Assembly: GCA_016702645.1 (NCBI GenBank) | Contig: JADJDP010000026.1 | Location: 1 to 64,000 of the forward strand | Direction: 5' to 3' | DNA: 64,000 nt | Source: Flavobacteriales bacterium | GTDB lineage: Bacteria > Bacteroidota > Bacteroidia > Flavobacteriales_F > PHOS-HE28 | In this document: piece by piece, positions 18,350 through 27,368 of the stretch | How the letters are laid out: every line of letters starts with the position of its first letter | Position numbering within the stretch: the first letter of the stretch is position 1 | Position numbers and translations under genes: made by a program | Notes under the pieces: generated by a model | Told to the model about the DNA's origin: nothing | What the model saw: the letters and a program-made list of their open reading frames with translations, nothing else | Databases searched by the model: none

Positions 18350-19040
18350 TTACCGACACGTGGCGGCCGCGGTAGACGAGGCACCTCCCGATGATTTATG
18401 CCGCACGCCCAAGACCAGGGAAGGCCCCAGTCGAGTGGGTCGGTACCACAGAACGCCAATCGCCAGATTCCTTGGGTTCTCATCGATATACTTCGCGCGA
18501 TACGTCCTGATTCCGCACTGGGATGGTCACGCATGGCCCGGTCATGGGATCCGCGTTGCCAATAGCGCTGTCCGGGTGTGGCGCGTAGTTGGTTCATGGC
18601 GTAGGTGGTGCCGGATTTGAACGCGCCGATGATGCCACCAACGACACCTGGGGCGGTCGTCGATCGGCCCACGGGATTGCCCACCGACCAGCATCCCCTA
18701 AGCCAGCGTCGACCCTCTGGTCGACCAAACGCCGACAGGACCACGATGGCGTGCAGCCGATCCGGCATCAATTGCACTGCTCGATCCAACCGGCGATGTG
18801 CGAAATGTGATGGCAGCGCTTGCCAATCGAATCCAAAACGATGCGACCCAGGTCGTTCGGTTCCATCACCGCATCGTCATCCATCCCGACGATACGCCCG
18901 AACCATTGGCGCCGATCCAGCGCACACAGCGTTACGAAATAGGCGCCGCGCGTGTAATCGCTGCCCGGCACAAATGCTTGCTGGTATTGCGGCGGGTTCG
19001 GCAACGACCGAAAGACACGGCATCGTCGGCACTGAACCAT
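18350..19040 (-). pseudogene. REP-associated tyrosine transposase (RAYT)-like gene, broken
   Basis: Three frames make one RAYT-like protein: 19040 to about 18775 (FVPGSDYTRGAYFVTLCALDRRQW and NDLGRIV), about 18775 to 18494 (MPDRLHAIVVL, GGIIGAFKSGTTYAMNQL, YWQRGSHDRAM), and about 18494 to 18350 (YIDENPRNLAI, ending at TAA). Each join needs one added base, so the gene could be intact in reality. The HUH metal motif, normally HxH as in MPNHVH, reads MPDRLH, so the first histidine is arginine and catalysis is doubtful. A REP-like palindrome lies 23 bp upstream of the start and another inside. Its frame is continuous with the end of the E1 beta region. Confidence 0.75.
18708..18725. repeat. REP-like palindrome within the RAYT-like gene
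   Basis: Perfect 7-bp arms GTCGACC and GGTCGAC separated by CTCT. It falls in the variable linker between the HUH region and the GIIGAFKS block of the transposase-like gene. The arms match those of the palindrome at 19063-19083. Confidence 0.6.
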
Positions 19041-19062
19041 TGTTAGCAACGAAAACGTTATC

Positions 19063-19083
19063 CGTCGACCCTGAGGGTCGACG
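19063..19083. repeat. REP-like palindrome upstream of the RAYT-like gene
   Basis: Perfect 10-bp inverted repeat CGTCGACCCT/AGGGTCGACG with a single-base centre, 23 bp before the RAYT-like start codon. RAYT genes are typically flanked by the REP hairpins they act on, and the shared GTCGACC core with 18708-18725 fits that. Confidence 0.65.
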
Positions 19084-19133
19084 CCACGACCGTTCGAGAA
19101 GAAGTCGGCGCGGTGCCGACGGCAGCGATACAC

Positions 19134-20031
19134 ATAACCCACCAACTGCTCCACCGCCGCCTTTAACCTCCCCTTCGGCAGGAAGCCGTTCTCCAGCGGA
19201 ATGGCGAAAGGCACGGGAGTATCCCAGCTTGCCACACGCACAACGGGTGCATCGAGGTATTCGAAAGCGTGCTCGTTGATCAGCGCGCTGATCTCGCCGC
19301 CCATGCCGGCGGTGAGGGTGTCCTCGTGCAGCACGATGGCTTTGCCGGTCTTCTTCACGCTGGTGAGGATGGTGTCCACATCGAGTGGCACCAATGTGCG
19401 CAGGTCGATCACTTCGATGTCCAGGGCCGGTGTCCCCTGGCCTTCTGGGACCATCCAGGTTCCAGGCCCACGCGCCACGCCCATGCCGTAGGTGATGATG
19501 GTTAGGTCCGCCTTCGCGCACCAGATTGGCTTTGCCGAACGGAATACCGTAAGGCTGCTCGGGCACCGCACCACTGATGCTGCGGTACATGGCCTTGTGC
19601 TCGAAGAACATCACCGGGTTGGGGTCGTCGAAGGCGGTCATGAGCAACCCCTTCGCATCGTAGGGGTTGCTCGGGTACACCACTTTCAGTCCGGGTGTTT
19701 TCACGAACCACATCTCGTTGCTCTGGCTGTGGAAGGGCCCCGCTCCTACTCCGGCGCCGGTGGGCATGCGCACCACCACATCGGCGTTCTGGCCCCAGCG
19801 GTAGTGGATCTTCGCGAAGTTGTTGCAGATCTGCGTGATGCCCTCGCTGACGAAATCGGCGAACTGCATCTCCATCATGGCCTTCATGCCCTTGATGCTG
19901 AGGCCGAGCGCCGCACCGAGGATCGCGCTCTCGCACAGCGGCGTGTTGCGCACCCGGTCCTTGCCGAAGCGCTCCACGAAACCATCGGTGATCTTGAACG
20001 CACCACCGTACTCGGCGATGGCGCATACACA
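19134..20031 (-). pseudogene. 2-oxoacid dehydrogenase E1, beta half, damaged
   Basis: In fused E1 enzymes the beta half follows the alpha half in one chain. Here, after a TGA at 20032-20034, the frame resumes directly at IAEYGGAFKITDGF and continues RVRNTPLCESAILGAALG, QFADFVSEGI, GPFHSQSNEMWF and NPVMFFEHKAMYR. The 28 or so residues that should precede EYGG, including the TPP-contacting acidic segment, are missing, so there is an internal deletion at the join. The frame breaks near 19508 and continues as LTIITYGMG, IDLRTLVPLD and DTPVPFAIPLENGFLPKG to about 19134. No stop follows the normal end; the frame runs on into the RAYT-like gene. Confidence 0.75.
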
Positions 20032-21027
20032 TCAGCGACCTCCAACGGCTTCGACCGGCACCGGCTCCGGCTCTTCGAACGCGTGCTTCAGGTCGTCCTC
20101 GATGCTGTCCTTCAGGCGCGTGCGGATCTCGTCGCGCGACGCGATGCTCAGCACACCGGTCTTCAACAGCCACGCCTCGTAGTTCATCACGGGGTCCTTC
20201 TTGCCCCACACTTCGAAGAGCTCCTTCGGTACGTACTTGGTTCCGCTGGCTTCCTCGTGGCCGCGCATCCGGAAGGTCATGCACTCCACCAGGATGGGAC
20301 GCGGGTTCTCGCGCACGCTATCGGCCAGCTTCGCGAGGTTGTTATACACCTCCAGGATGTTGTTGCCGGCGATCTGCACGCCTTCGATACCGTAGCCGAC
20401 GGCTTTGTCGGTGAAGCTCTTCATGCGGAACTGCTCGCTGCTGGGCGTGCTCAGCCCATAGCCATTGTTCTCGATGATGAAGAGCACGGGCAGGTCCCAC
20501 ACGGCGGCCACGTTCACGCTCTCGTGGAAATCGCCTTCGCTGGTTGCGCCATCTCCGGTGAAGACGAGCGTGCAGCGGTTCTCTTTCTTTAGCTTATGCG
20601 CCAGCGCGATGCCGTCGGCGATGCCCATCTGCGGGCCCAGGTGGCTGATCATGCCCACCACCTTATGCTCCTGGCTGCCGAAGTGGAAACTGCGCTCGCG
20701 GCCCTTGCTGTAGCCCGTGGCCTTGCCCTGCCATTGCGCAAAGAGTTTCGCGAAGGGCATGCCGCGCGTGGTGAAGACACCGAGGTTGCGGTGCATCGGC
20801 AGGATATACTCGTCCTGTTGCAGCACCATGGCGGCGCCGACGCTGATGGCCTCCTGGCCGATGCCGCTGAACCACTTGCTGATCTTGCCCTGGCGCAGCA
20901 GGCTCAACATCTTCTCCTCGATGATGCGCGGGAACACCAGCTTCTCGTAGGTGCTGATGAGGAAAGCGTCGTTGTGGGTGCCGCGCTCGTAATGGAGCTG
21001 GCGGTCTTCGGTGGTCAACGTGGCCAT
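20032..21027 (-). CDS. 2-oxoacid dehydrogenase E1, alpha half (fused-type enzyme)
   Basis: 331 residues, thiamine-diphosphate-binding E1 alpha of the pyruvate or branched-chain 2-oxoacid dehydrogenase complex. Seen are the substrate-channel GIGQEAISVGAA, HRNLGVFTTRG, the HFGSQEHKVVGMISHLG loop region and the TPP/Mg motif GDGATSEGDFHES ending in ENNGYGLST. The second half has the phosphorylation-loop equivalent RMRGHEEAS. In most Bacteroidota this is the first half of a single chain of about 660-700 residues; the beta half follows here in the same frame but after a stop. Decarboxylating activity would need an intact beta part. Confidence 0.88.
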   Translation of the reverse strand: MATLTTEDRQLHYERGTHNDAFLISTYEKLVFPRIIEEKMLSLLRQGKISKWFSGIGQEAISVGAAMVLQQDEYILPMHRNLGVFTTRGMPFAKLFAQWQGKATGYSKGRERSFHFGSQEHKVVGMISHLGPQMGIADGIALAHKLKKENRCTLVFTGDGATSEGDFHESVNVAAVWDLPVLFIIENNGYGLSTPSSEQFRMKSFTDKAVGYGIEGVQIAGNNILEVYNNLAKLADSVRENPRPILVECMTFRMRGHEEASGTKYVPKELFEVWGKKDPVMNYEAWLLKTGVLSIASRDEIRTRLKDSIEDDLKHAFEEPEPVPVEAVGGR

Positions 21028-21313
21028 TGGGCTGCTGCGGGGTCAAAGGTATCCGCGGTCCGAGGCCTTCGGGGGGGTTGGGCGGTAGGGTTGTTGGTTC
21101 CCAACGGACAGGGCGCAAGTGTCCGGAGGTAGACGACGGCGGCGGGCGGCTGCGGCGGGGGGGCGGTGGGTGTGTCGCGCGGGCCGGTGGGGCGCCGTGC
21201 GCAGGCCGGGGTGTGCCGAGCCGTCCGGACTTCGACAGGGCTCCAGCTCTGACAGCAAAACGGATAACTGGAGAACTGACCACCACCGTGGCCACTTACT
21301 TCAGCCGACCGCC

Positions 21314-22233
21314 ATGAACGACCAGCACATCGCCATCATAGCCCCTTGCTACAATGAGGGGGTCGTCGCGGTGCGTTTCGTGGAGGAACTGGAGCAGGTA
21401 CTGGCCCGGTTGCCACAGCGCTTCACGGTGGTGATGGTGGATGATGCCAGCACGGACGACACGGCCTCTCTCCTGCAAGCCCATATCGCCAGCGTGCCCA
21501 ACGTACGGGTACAGACCATCTCGCTGGCCTACAACATGGGTCACCAGGAAGCCATTTACCAAGGGCTTCAGTTCGCCAGCACCTTGGAGGCGCACCGCTT
21601 CGTCGTCATGGACAGCGATGGAGAGGACGACCCAGGAGCGATCGCGGAGCTGGTTGGCATCACCGATGCGCCCATCGTCTTCGTGGCACGTGGCAAGCGT
21701 TCGGAGTCGTTGGGTTTCCGCATGGGTTACTGGTTGTACAAGCGGATCTTCCGGTCCATCGCGGGACGCAGCATCAGTTTCGGCAACTACAGCATGATCG
21801 ATCGCACGGTGCTCCACGCGGTCCTCGACCGTTCGTTCACGCACTACGCCGCTTTCCTTTCGCGCCAGCGTGTACCCTCGCGCATCATCGTCCGCGATCG
21901 CCGGCCCCGGATCGATGGCACCAGCAAGATGAGCTTCCGCAGCCTGAGCATGCACGCCTGCGCGCGCTCATCGAGTACAGCGAAGAGGTGGTCTCCACCT
22001 TCCTGCGCGGCTTCATTTACCTCGCGGTCTTCTTCCTGCTCTCCTTCCTGGGCATCATCGGCATCAAGCTGTTCACGTCCTGGGCCATCCCCGGTTGGGC
22101 GAGCATTCTGTCCGTTTCGTTGTTCAACAGCATGCTGCTCTGCTTGGGCTTCTTCGCCATCGGGCTGCTGTTGGTGAACACCGCGCAACGCCGTGAGCGT
22201 GCTGGTCGACATCTCTATCGCACGCGCCCGTGA
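21314..22233 (+). CDS. GT2-family glycosyltransferase with C-terminal membrane helices, one frame break
   Basis: The N-terminal GT-A domain has IIAPCYNEGVVAVRFVEEL, the nucleotide-binding VDDASTDDT (residues 42-50), GHQEAIYQGL and the acidic DSDGEDDP. The frame breaks near 21955; one added base reads SMHGLRALIEYSEEVV and enters the frame 21988-22233 with two helices (IYLAVFFLLSFLGIIGI and LCLGFFAIGLLLVN). The product of about 307 residues resembles polyprenyl-phosphate sugar transferases (GtrB/DPM1-like), which load a sugar onto the lipid carrier at the inner membrane. First gene of the operon to 27340; its stop overlaps the next ATG by one base. Confidence 0.85.
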
Positions 22234-22931
22234 TGGAGTACGCAGGAAGCGAACTCGACCTCTTCGAACACGCGCACAATTGGAAGGTGTATTGGACAGC
22301 AATGCTTCGTCCGTTCGTCCATGGCCGCGTGTTGGACGCAGGCTGCGGCATGGGCGTGAACGCTGACCTTCTGTGGAACAAGGCAGTGGCCAGCTACACC
22401 TTCCTGGAGCCCGATGCGCGCTTACTGGACCAAGTGCCGGTGCATGTAAAGACACCCGCACTGCGGCACGCCGAACGGATCAACGGCACGACCAGCGATC
22501 TGCGCGAACGACAGTTCGATTCGATCCTCTATGCGGACGTGATCGAGCACATCGAAGACAGCAAGGCCGAGCTGCTGCGCGCGAAGGACCAGCTCGCGCC
22601 GGGCGGTCATCTTCTCATCCTCGTTCCGGCTTTCCAGTTCCTGTACAGTGAGTTCGACAAGGCGATCGGTCATCATCGGCGCTACGACAAACAACTCTTG
22701 CAGCAGGAGCTTCCCACCGGAATGGAGATCCTCACGCTCCGCTATCTGGACAGCATGGGGCTTCTCCTATCGCTCGGCAACAAGTGGTTCTTGAAGCAGC
22801 GTGAGCCGAGCACCGGCCAGATCCGCTTCTGGGATCGTAGCGTCGTGCCTGTTTCACGCATCACCGACAAGGTCGTCATGCACTCGTTCGGCAGATCGCT
22901 CGTGTGCGTTTCCCGCAAGCCAAGGGCCTGA
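22233..22931 (+). CDS. class I SAM-dependent methyltransferase
   Basis: 232 residues. Motif I is RVLDAGCGMGVNADLL (residues 32-47), the acidic motif II region reads TFLEPDARLL, and motif IV gives ILYADVIEHIEDSKAEL, followed by LAPGGHLLILVPA, all typical of the Methyltransf_11/23 fold. Such proteins with HHRRYDK downstream are frequent partners of GT2 enzymes in lipid-sugar loci, where they may methylate a sugar or a lipid head group. The substrate is not evident. Starts at the ATG overlapping the previous stop. Confidence 0.9.
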   Translation: MEYAGSELDLFEHAHNWKVYWTAMLRPFVHGRVLDAGCGMGVNADLLWNKAVASYTFLEPDARLLDQVPVHVKTPALRHAERINGTTSDLRERQFDSILYADVIEHIEDSKAELLRAKDQLAPGGHLLILVPAFQFLYSEFDKAIGHHRRYDKQLLQQELPTGMEILTLRYLDSMGLLLSLGNKWFLKQREPSTGQIRFWDRSVVPVSRITDKVVMHSFGRSLVCVSRKPRA

Positions 22932-22965
22932 AGCCGAACACGGTGGCCTTCTACCTTCGGCGCTC

Positions 22966-24441
22966 ATGAAAGCGGATACGGCCGTTCATTGGCTCAAGCG
23001 GATCGGCGTGGTGCTGATCATCGCAACGGCGCTGGTGCATCTCGGCTTCCGCATCCACTTCATCACCGATCACCGCGAGAACTTGGGTGGCGCGGAGGTG
23101 AACGTCGTTTACGGGGTGCAGAAGATGTTGTTGGGAAGGCCTCTCTATGAAGACCCCGAAAAGTCGCCGTACGATGTGATGCAGTACACACCAGCGTACT
23201 ACGGTGTCTGCGCAGCGCTCGCCATCGTACTGCCCATCGATCCACACGACAGCTACGCGCTTTTCCTGCTCAGCCGCATCGTTTCGCTCATCCTGAACCT
23301 GTTCACCTGCCTGGGGATCTTCCGGCTGTGCAAGCTGCTCCAGGTCGAAGTGTGGATCGCGCTGGCGGTCGCGGCGATCGGGTTCACCCTCTTCACAGAG
23401 CATTTCTATTCTCGCGTCGATTCTCTGTACGCCCCGTTGTTCATCTGGACGCTGATCCGTTACGTGCGCTGGACAAGGCAGGAAGGCTCGATGAGCGCAC
23501 TGGTCGTTGTCGCGTTGTTGGCAGTGCTCTCCATTTGCAGCAAACAAACCGGCATTCTCCTCATCGGGATCATTGGTGTCCATCTGCTCGTGACGAAACA
23601 GTGGCGGGCATTCTTCACGTTCAGCGGTGCCGTGGCACTCATCCTGGCCATCTTCCTTCTTTCGGTCTTCCTGAACACTTCCCCGGAGGTTTTCTTCAAG
23701 AACACGGTGCAAGGGATCGCCAACGGAATAGGCGGGAACATGTACACCGAGTTGCTCCCCTTCGGCATCTACAAATACTACGTCGGCTGGCACATCGCCG
23801 CCATAGCCTTGGTTGTCGTGTTCCTCCGGGACGGTGATCGTGTGGATCGATTCCTGGCCGTCTCGATCGCCACCGCCACGGCCTTCGGTTTGATCACCGG
23901 CCTCAAGAACGCCAGCAACATCAACTACCTGTTCGAAGCGCACCTGCTCGTTGTTATCGGTGCTTCCCGTTGGCTCTGCACGCGCGTCGCTCCATGGCAG
24001 TTGCAACTGAGCGGGCTCTTCCTGCTGTACGGTTTGCTGTTCACGGTACACCGCACCCGCGTGCTCAACAAGTTGGTGGGCACTGCGGAACAACGTGCCC
24101 ATCGGGAGCATCTTCATAACGCCGACGAACACACCCGTGCTGTGCTCGTGAACGAGTTGGGCTTGCGTCCGGAGGAGAAGGTCCTCATCACCTACCACGG
24201 CCACCTCGAGCTCTTGCTGAACGGCCAGGGGCTGCTTGCGCAGAAGGATATCCTGGAATGGAGCGTGGAACCATTGTTCAACTATGATGCAGTTGCAAAG
24301 AGCCTCGCCGACGGGACCGTGCGCTATGTGATCAGCGATGTGCCGATGGACACCCTTCGTTTCCTGGGCCGCAGCTATCCGCAATTCCACGAAGTCCGTG
24401 AAGTGGACGGCAGACATATCCTCGCTCCTGCTCCACACTGA
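22966..24441 (+). CDS. polytopic membrane protein, GT-C glycosyltransferase-like
   Basis: 491 residues with about ten hydrophobic segments and a soluble C-terminal part after residue 370. The first periplasmic loop after helix 1 carries acidic residues (HRENLGGAEVNVVYG) and the pattern GRPLYEDPEKSPYDVMQYTPAYY, as in PMT/ArnT-like GT-C transferases that take sugar from polyprenyl phosphate. The start at 22966 follows the previous stop by 34 bp; the longer frame is read-through. Operon position after a GtrB-like GT2 fits a transfer step on the outer face of the inner membrane. Confidence 0.78.
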   Translation: MKADTAVHWLKRIGVVLIIATALVHLGFRIHFITDHRENLGGAEVNVVYGVQKMLLGRPLYEDPEKSPYDVMQYTPAYYGVCAALAIVLPIDPHDSYALFLLSRIVSLILNLFTCLGIFRLCKLLQVEVWIALAVAAIGFTLFTEHFYSRVDSLYAPLFIWTLIRYVRWTRQEGSMSALVVVALLAVLSICSKQTGILLIGIIGVHLLVTKQWRAFFTFSGAVALILAIFLLSVFLNTSPEVFFKNTVQGIANGIGGNMYTELLPFGIYKYYVGWHIAAIALVVVFLRDGDRVDRFLAVSIATATAFGLITGLKNASNINYLFEAHLLVVIGASRWLCTRVAPWQLQLSGLFLLYGLLFTVHRTRVLNKLVGTAEQRAHREHLHNADEHTRAVLVNELGLRPEEKVLITYHGHLELLLNGQGLLAQKDILEWSVEPLFNYDAVAKSLADGTVRYVISDVPMDTLRFLGRSYPQFHEVREVDGRHILAPAPH

Positions 24442-24444
24442 TCC

Positions 24445-26373
24445 ATGCGCATCTTTGGTGCCGTGCAGCTTCTTCGTGGTCCGCTCTTGGTGCTCATCGC
24501 CCGTCTCGGCGCAGTGCTGCTCATCTACTCGCTGCTGCGTGGCGCATTCGTATTCCTGAACCACGACAGTTTTCCGAACGTTCCCTTCGCCGCCTACTGG
24601 GGTGGCCTTCGTTTCGACCTGAGCGCACTTGCCTGGCTGAACATGCCCTGGGTGGTGCTGTGCCTGCTCAGCACGACAGAGGAAGGGTGGTATGCGCGAG
24701 CGAAGAAGTACATCTTCCACTTCGTGAACGCGGTGGGCTTCTTCTTCGCCTGCGCCGACCTGGAGTACTACAAATTCACCTTGAAGCGCAGTACCGCGGA
24801 CATCTTCGGCATCATGTCCGGGGGCGGCGATACCGGAAACCTCGCATCCGTGTTCATCGCGGACTACTGGTACATCGTGCTGATCTTCATCGCGTGCATC
24901 GCACTTGCGGAAGTAGGCTATCGTTCTGCGGCCCGGTGGGATCAGGAAGGAACCCTCACCAAGGCGCGCCAGGTGGTTTGGCGGGTTGTGGCGATCGTGA
25001 TCCTGGTGTTGTGCTCACGCGGTGGCGTGCAACTCATCCCGCTCGGTGTCATGAACGCTGCCGACCATGTGACACCGGCCTATTTCCCCGTGGTGCTCAA
25101 CACGCCGTTCACGATCATGATGACCATCGGCAAGCCGGTGGTGGAAGAGAAGAACTACATGGGCCAGGCGGAAGCGGATCGATTGTGGCCGGTGGTGCAT
25201 CGGTACGACGGACGTCACGCGCTCCTGCTCGGGGATACCGCCCTGTTCGCTGGTGACAAGAACGGAGCGGTCCCTGTTCCGCGCTGGGGGATGGACCTGC
25301 ACAAACCCAACGTTGTATTGATCATCCTGGAGAGCTTCTCGGCAGCGTACAGCGAGCGGCTCGCGGGCGGCGAGGGCTTCATGCCTTTCCTCGATTCGTT
25401 GATGGATCGCAGCCTCAATTTCACCAAGGCATATGCGAACGGAAGGCGCAGCATCGACGGCGTTCCAGCGATCACCGCCGCCATACCGGAACTGATGGAA
25501 GAAGCCTTCATCACTTCCAGCTATGCGCAATCGCGCTTCACTTCCATCGCCAATGTGTTGGCCTCCGAGGGCTACCGAACAAGCTTCTTCCATGGTGGAC
25601 GTAACGGCACCATGGGATTCGACAGCTTCGCTAAAAGTGCGGGCTACGAGCGCTACGTGGGCATGAACGAATACCCTGACCAAAAGGACTATGACGGTTC
25701 GTGGGGGATCTGGGATCGGCCGTTCCTCCAGTTCTTCGCGAAGGAGTTGTCGAAGGAACCCCAGCCCTTCTTCAGCACCGTGTTCACCTTGAGCTCTCAC
25801 CATCCCTATCACCTCCTGCCGGAGGATGAAAAGCGGTTCGGCGGAGGAAAACTCCCTTTAGAAGCCTCGCTCCGTTACACCGATGATGCGCTCCGGCGGT
25901 TCTTCGCCACCGCCATGAAGGAGGCCTGGTTCGGTAATACGCTCTTCGTTATCACAGCGGACCATACTGCGGACATCGACCGAACGGGCCAGCATTATTC
26001 CGAAGCCACCGACTACCATGTGCCGCTGCTCTACTACATGCCGGGCGGAACGATCGCAAAAGCGAACGACCGCGTGACGCAACACATCGACATCCTGCCG
26101 ACGACCCTGGACCTCATTGGATATGCCAAGCCGTTCTTCTGCTTCGGTGGAAGTGCGTTGCGCGAAGAGCGGATGCCATGCATGGTGACGGCCAGCACGG
26201 GTACCTACCTCATCGTGGATGGAAAGGGTGCCTTCCTACTCGGGGCCAAACAGCTGGCTGATGGTGTGATCGGCAGCAACGATACCCGCAAGGACAGCCT
26301 CGAGCGTCAGCTCCAGGCAGCCGTGCAGCAGTTCCACAACCACCTGCTCAAGAACGAACTCGCACTGCCATGA
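24445..26373 (+). CDS. LtaS/MdoB-family phosphoglycerol transferase-like enzyme
   Basis: 642 residues: five N-terminal membrane helices (to about residue 195) and a large extracytoplasmic sulfatase-fold domain. Catalytic positions of LtaS are matched: glutamate in LIILESFSAAY (Glu296), a serine at the nucleophile position in NGRRSIDGVPAI (Ser336, threonine in LtaS), His452 in SSHHPY, and metal ligands Asp506-His507 in TADHTAD. LtaS-type enzymes move phosphoglycerol or phosphoethanolamine from phospholipid onto a surface glycan. The gene starts three bases after the previous stop and overlaps the next by ATGA. The Gram-negative acceptor is unknown. Confidence 0.9.
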   Translation: MRIFGAVQLLRGPLLVLIARLGAVLLIYSLLRGAFVFLNHDSFPNVPFAAYWGGLRFDLSALAWLNMPWVVLCLLSTTEEGWYARAKKYIFHFVNAVGFFFACADLEYYKFTLKRSTADIFGIMSGGGDTGNLASVFIADYWYIVLIFIACIALAEVGYRSAARWDQEGTLTKARQVVWRVVAIVILVLCSRGGVQLIPLGVMNAADHVTPAYFPVVLNTPFTIMMTIGKPVVEEKNYMGQAEADRLWPVVHRYDGRHALLLGDTALFAGDKNGAVPVPRWGMDLHKPNVVLIILESFSAAYSERLAGGEGFMPFLDSLMDRSLNFTKAYANGRRSIDGVPAITAAIPELMEEAFITSSYAQSRFTSIANVLASEGYRTSFFHGGRNGTMGFDSFAKSAGYERYVGMNEYPDQKDYDGSWGIWDRPFLQFFAKELSKEPQPFFSTVFTLSSHHPYHLLPEDEKRFGGGKLPLEASLRYTDDALRRFFATAMKEAWFGNTLFVITADHTADIDRTGQHYSEATDYHVPLLYYMPGGTIAKANDRVTQHIDILPTTLDLIGYAKPFFCFGGSALREERMPCMVTASTGTYLIVDGKGAFLLGAKQLADGVIGSNDTRKDSLERQLQAAVQQFHNHLLKNELALP

Positions 26374-27233
26374 AGGTCATGTTGATCTACAATGCCCGCT
26401 CCGGGAAGAAGCAGGCACCACGGATCCTCGGGATCGCTGAGAAGGTGCAGAAGGAGATCGACGTGCAAATGGACCTACGTGCGGTGGACGGCCCCGGACA
26501 TGGCACCGAACTGGCGCGCGAAGCAGTGGCGAACGGATACGACCGCGTGATCAGCGTGGGCGGCGATGGCACGAACAACGCCATTGCACAGGGATTGATC
26601 GGTACGAAGGTGCCGATGGGTATCGTTGCCATGGGATCGGGCAATGGCTATGCGCGGTCGATCGGACTATCACTGGATCCGGAGAAGGCGCTGCGGCATG
26701 CGCTTACCGGCGCGGCCCGCCAGATGGACGTTTGCTACTTGAACGATGTTCCGTTCCTCGGCAATGCCGGCATCGGCTTCGATGCGCGCGTGGCATACCG
26801 CTTCGACAAGAGCAAGAGCCGTGGAATGTTCGGCTACGCGAAGATCATCGTGAAAGAGATCTTCGGGGCACCCCCGATGCGTGTGGTGGTGAAGGCGAAC
26901 CACGAGACCACGGAATCGCAGGTGCTGATGCTCGTGTTCTGTAACACGCGTGAATTCGGGAACGGCGCGAACATCAGCCCCGGCTCATTGCCCGATGACG
27001 GTCTGGCGGAACTGCGCATCGTGCGAAAGCCGCCGTTCTTCCCGCTGATCAACGCCTTCATCCAGATATACACGGGCAAGGCCGACCGGAGCACGTACAT
27101 CACCAACATCGCGACGACGAGCGCCACGGTCTGGCAGGAAGGCACGCTCGCACACCTGGACGGCGAGCCGTTGGAGGTCGGACATGAAGTGCGCTTCCGC
27201 TTGGAGGCGAAGAGGCTGTGGGTGGTGGGATGA
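26370..27233 (+). CDS. diacylglycerol kinase-family lipid kinase (YegS/DgkB type)
   Basis: 287 residues. The catalytic domain has IYNARSGKK (residues 6-14), the nucleotide motif SVGGDGTNNAIAQGL (62-76) and MGSGNGYARSIG; the C-terminal beta domain has GNAGIGFDARVAYRF and DDGLAELRIV. The fold phosphorylates diacylglycerol or related lipids. It overlaps the LtaS-like gene by four bases, which makes sense: LtaS-type transfer from phosphatidylglycerol leaves diacylglycerol, which DgkB recycles in Gram-positive bacteria. That link is inference from order. Confidence 0.92.
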   Translation: MKVMLIYNARSGKKQAPRILGIAEKVQKEIDVQMDLRAVDGPGHGTELAREAVANGYDRVISVGGDGTNNAIAQGLIGTKVPMGIVAMGSGNGYARSIGLSLDPEKALRHALTGAARQMDVCYLNDVPFLGNAGIGFDARVAYRFDKSKSRGMFGYAKIIVKEIFGAPPMRVVVKANHETTESQVLMLVFCNTREFGNGANISPGSLPDDGLAELRIVRKPPFFPLINAFIQIYTGKADRSTYITNIATTSATVWQEGTLAHLDGEPLEVGHEVRFRLEAKRLWVVG

Positions 27234-27340
27234 TCTCCACGGTGTGTAACGTGACCGCCTTCCTCATGTCGGGCGCGTTGAAAAAGGGAAGCCGCAAGAT
27301 GCAAGAGCGGTTCAAGGAGTGGGCGGAGAAGCAGCACTGA
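27230..27340 (+). CDS. small ORF, 36 residues, coupled to the lipid kinase
   Basis: Starts at ATG in the ATGA overlap with the lipid kinase stop and ends at TGA 27338-27340. The product begins MISTVCNVTAFLMSG and ends in a basic amphipathic helix (KKGSRKMQERFKEWAEKQH). A short coupled peptide of this type could be real, but composition is the only support and the overlap may be chance. Confidence 0.35.
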   Translation: MISTVCNVTAFLMSGALKKGSRKMQERFKEWAEKQH

Positions 27341-27368
27341 GGAACGCCAACCTGCTCAACCCAAGGGG

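Noticed and set aside
22951..24720. 589-residue minus-strand open frame
   Set aside because: Shadow of the GT-C-like gene; charged low-complexity product without hydrophobic core.
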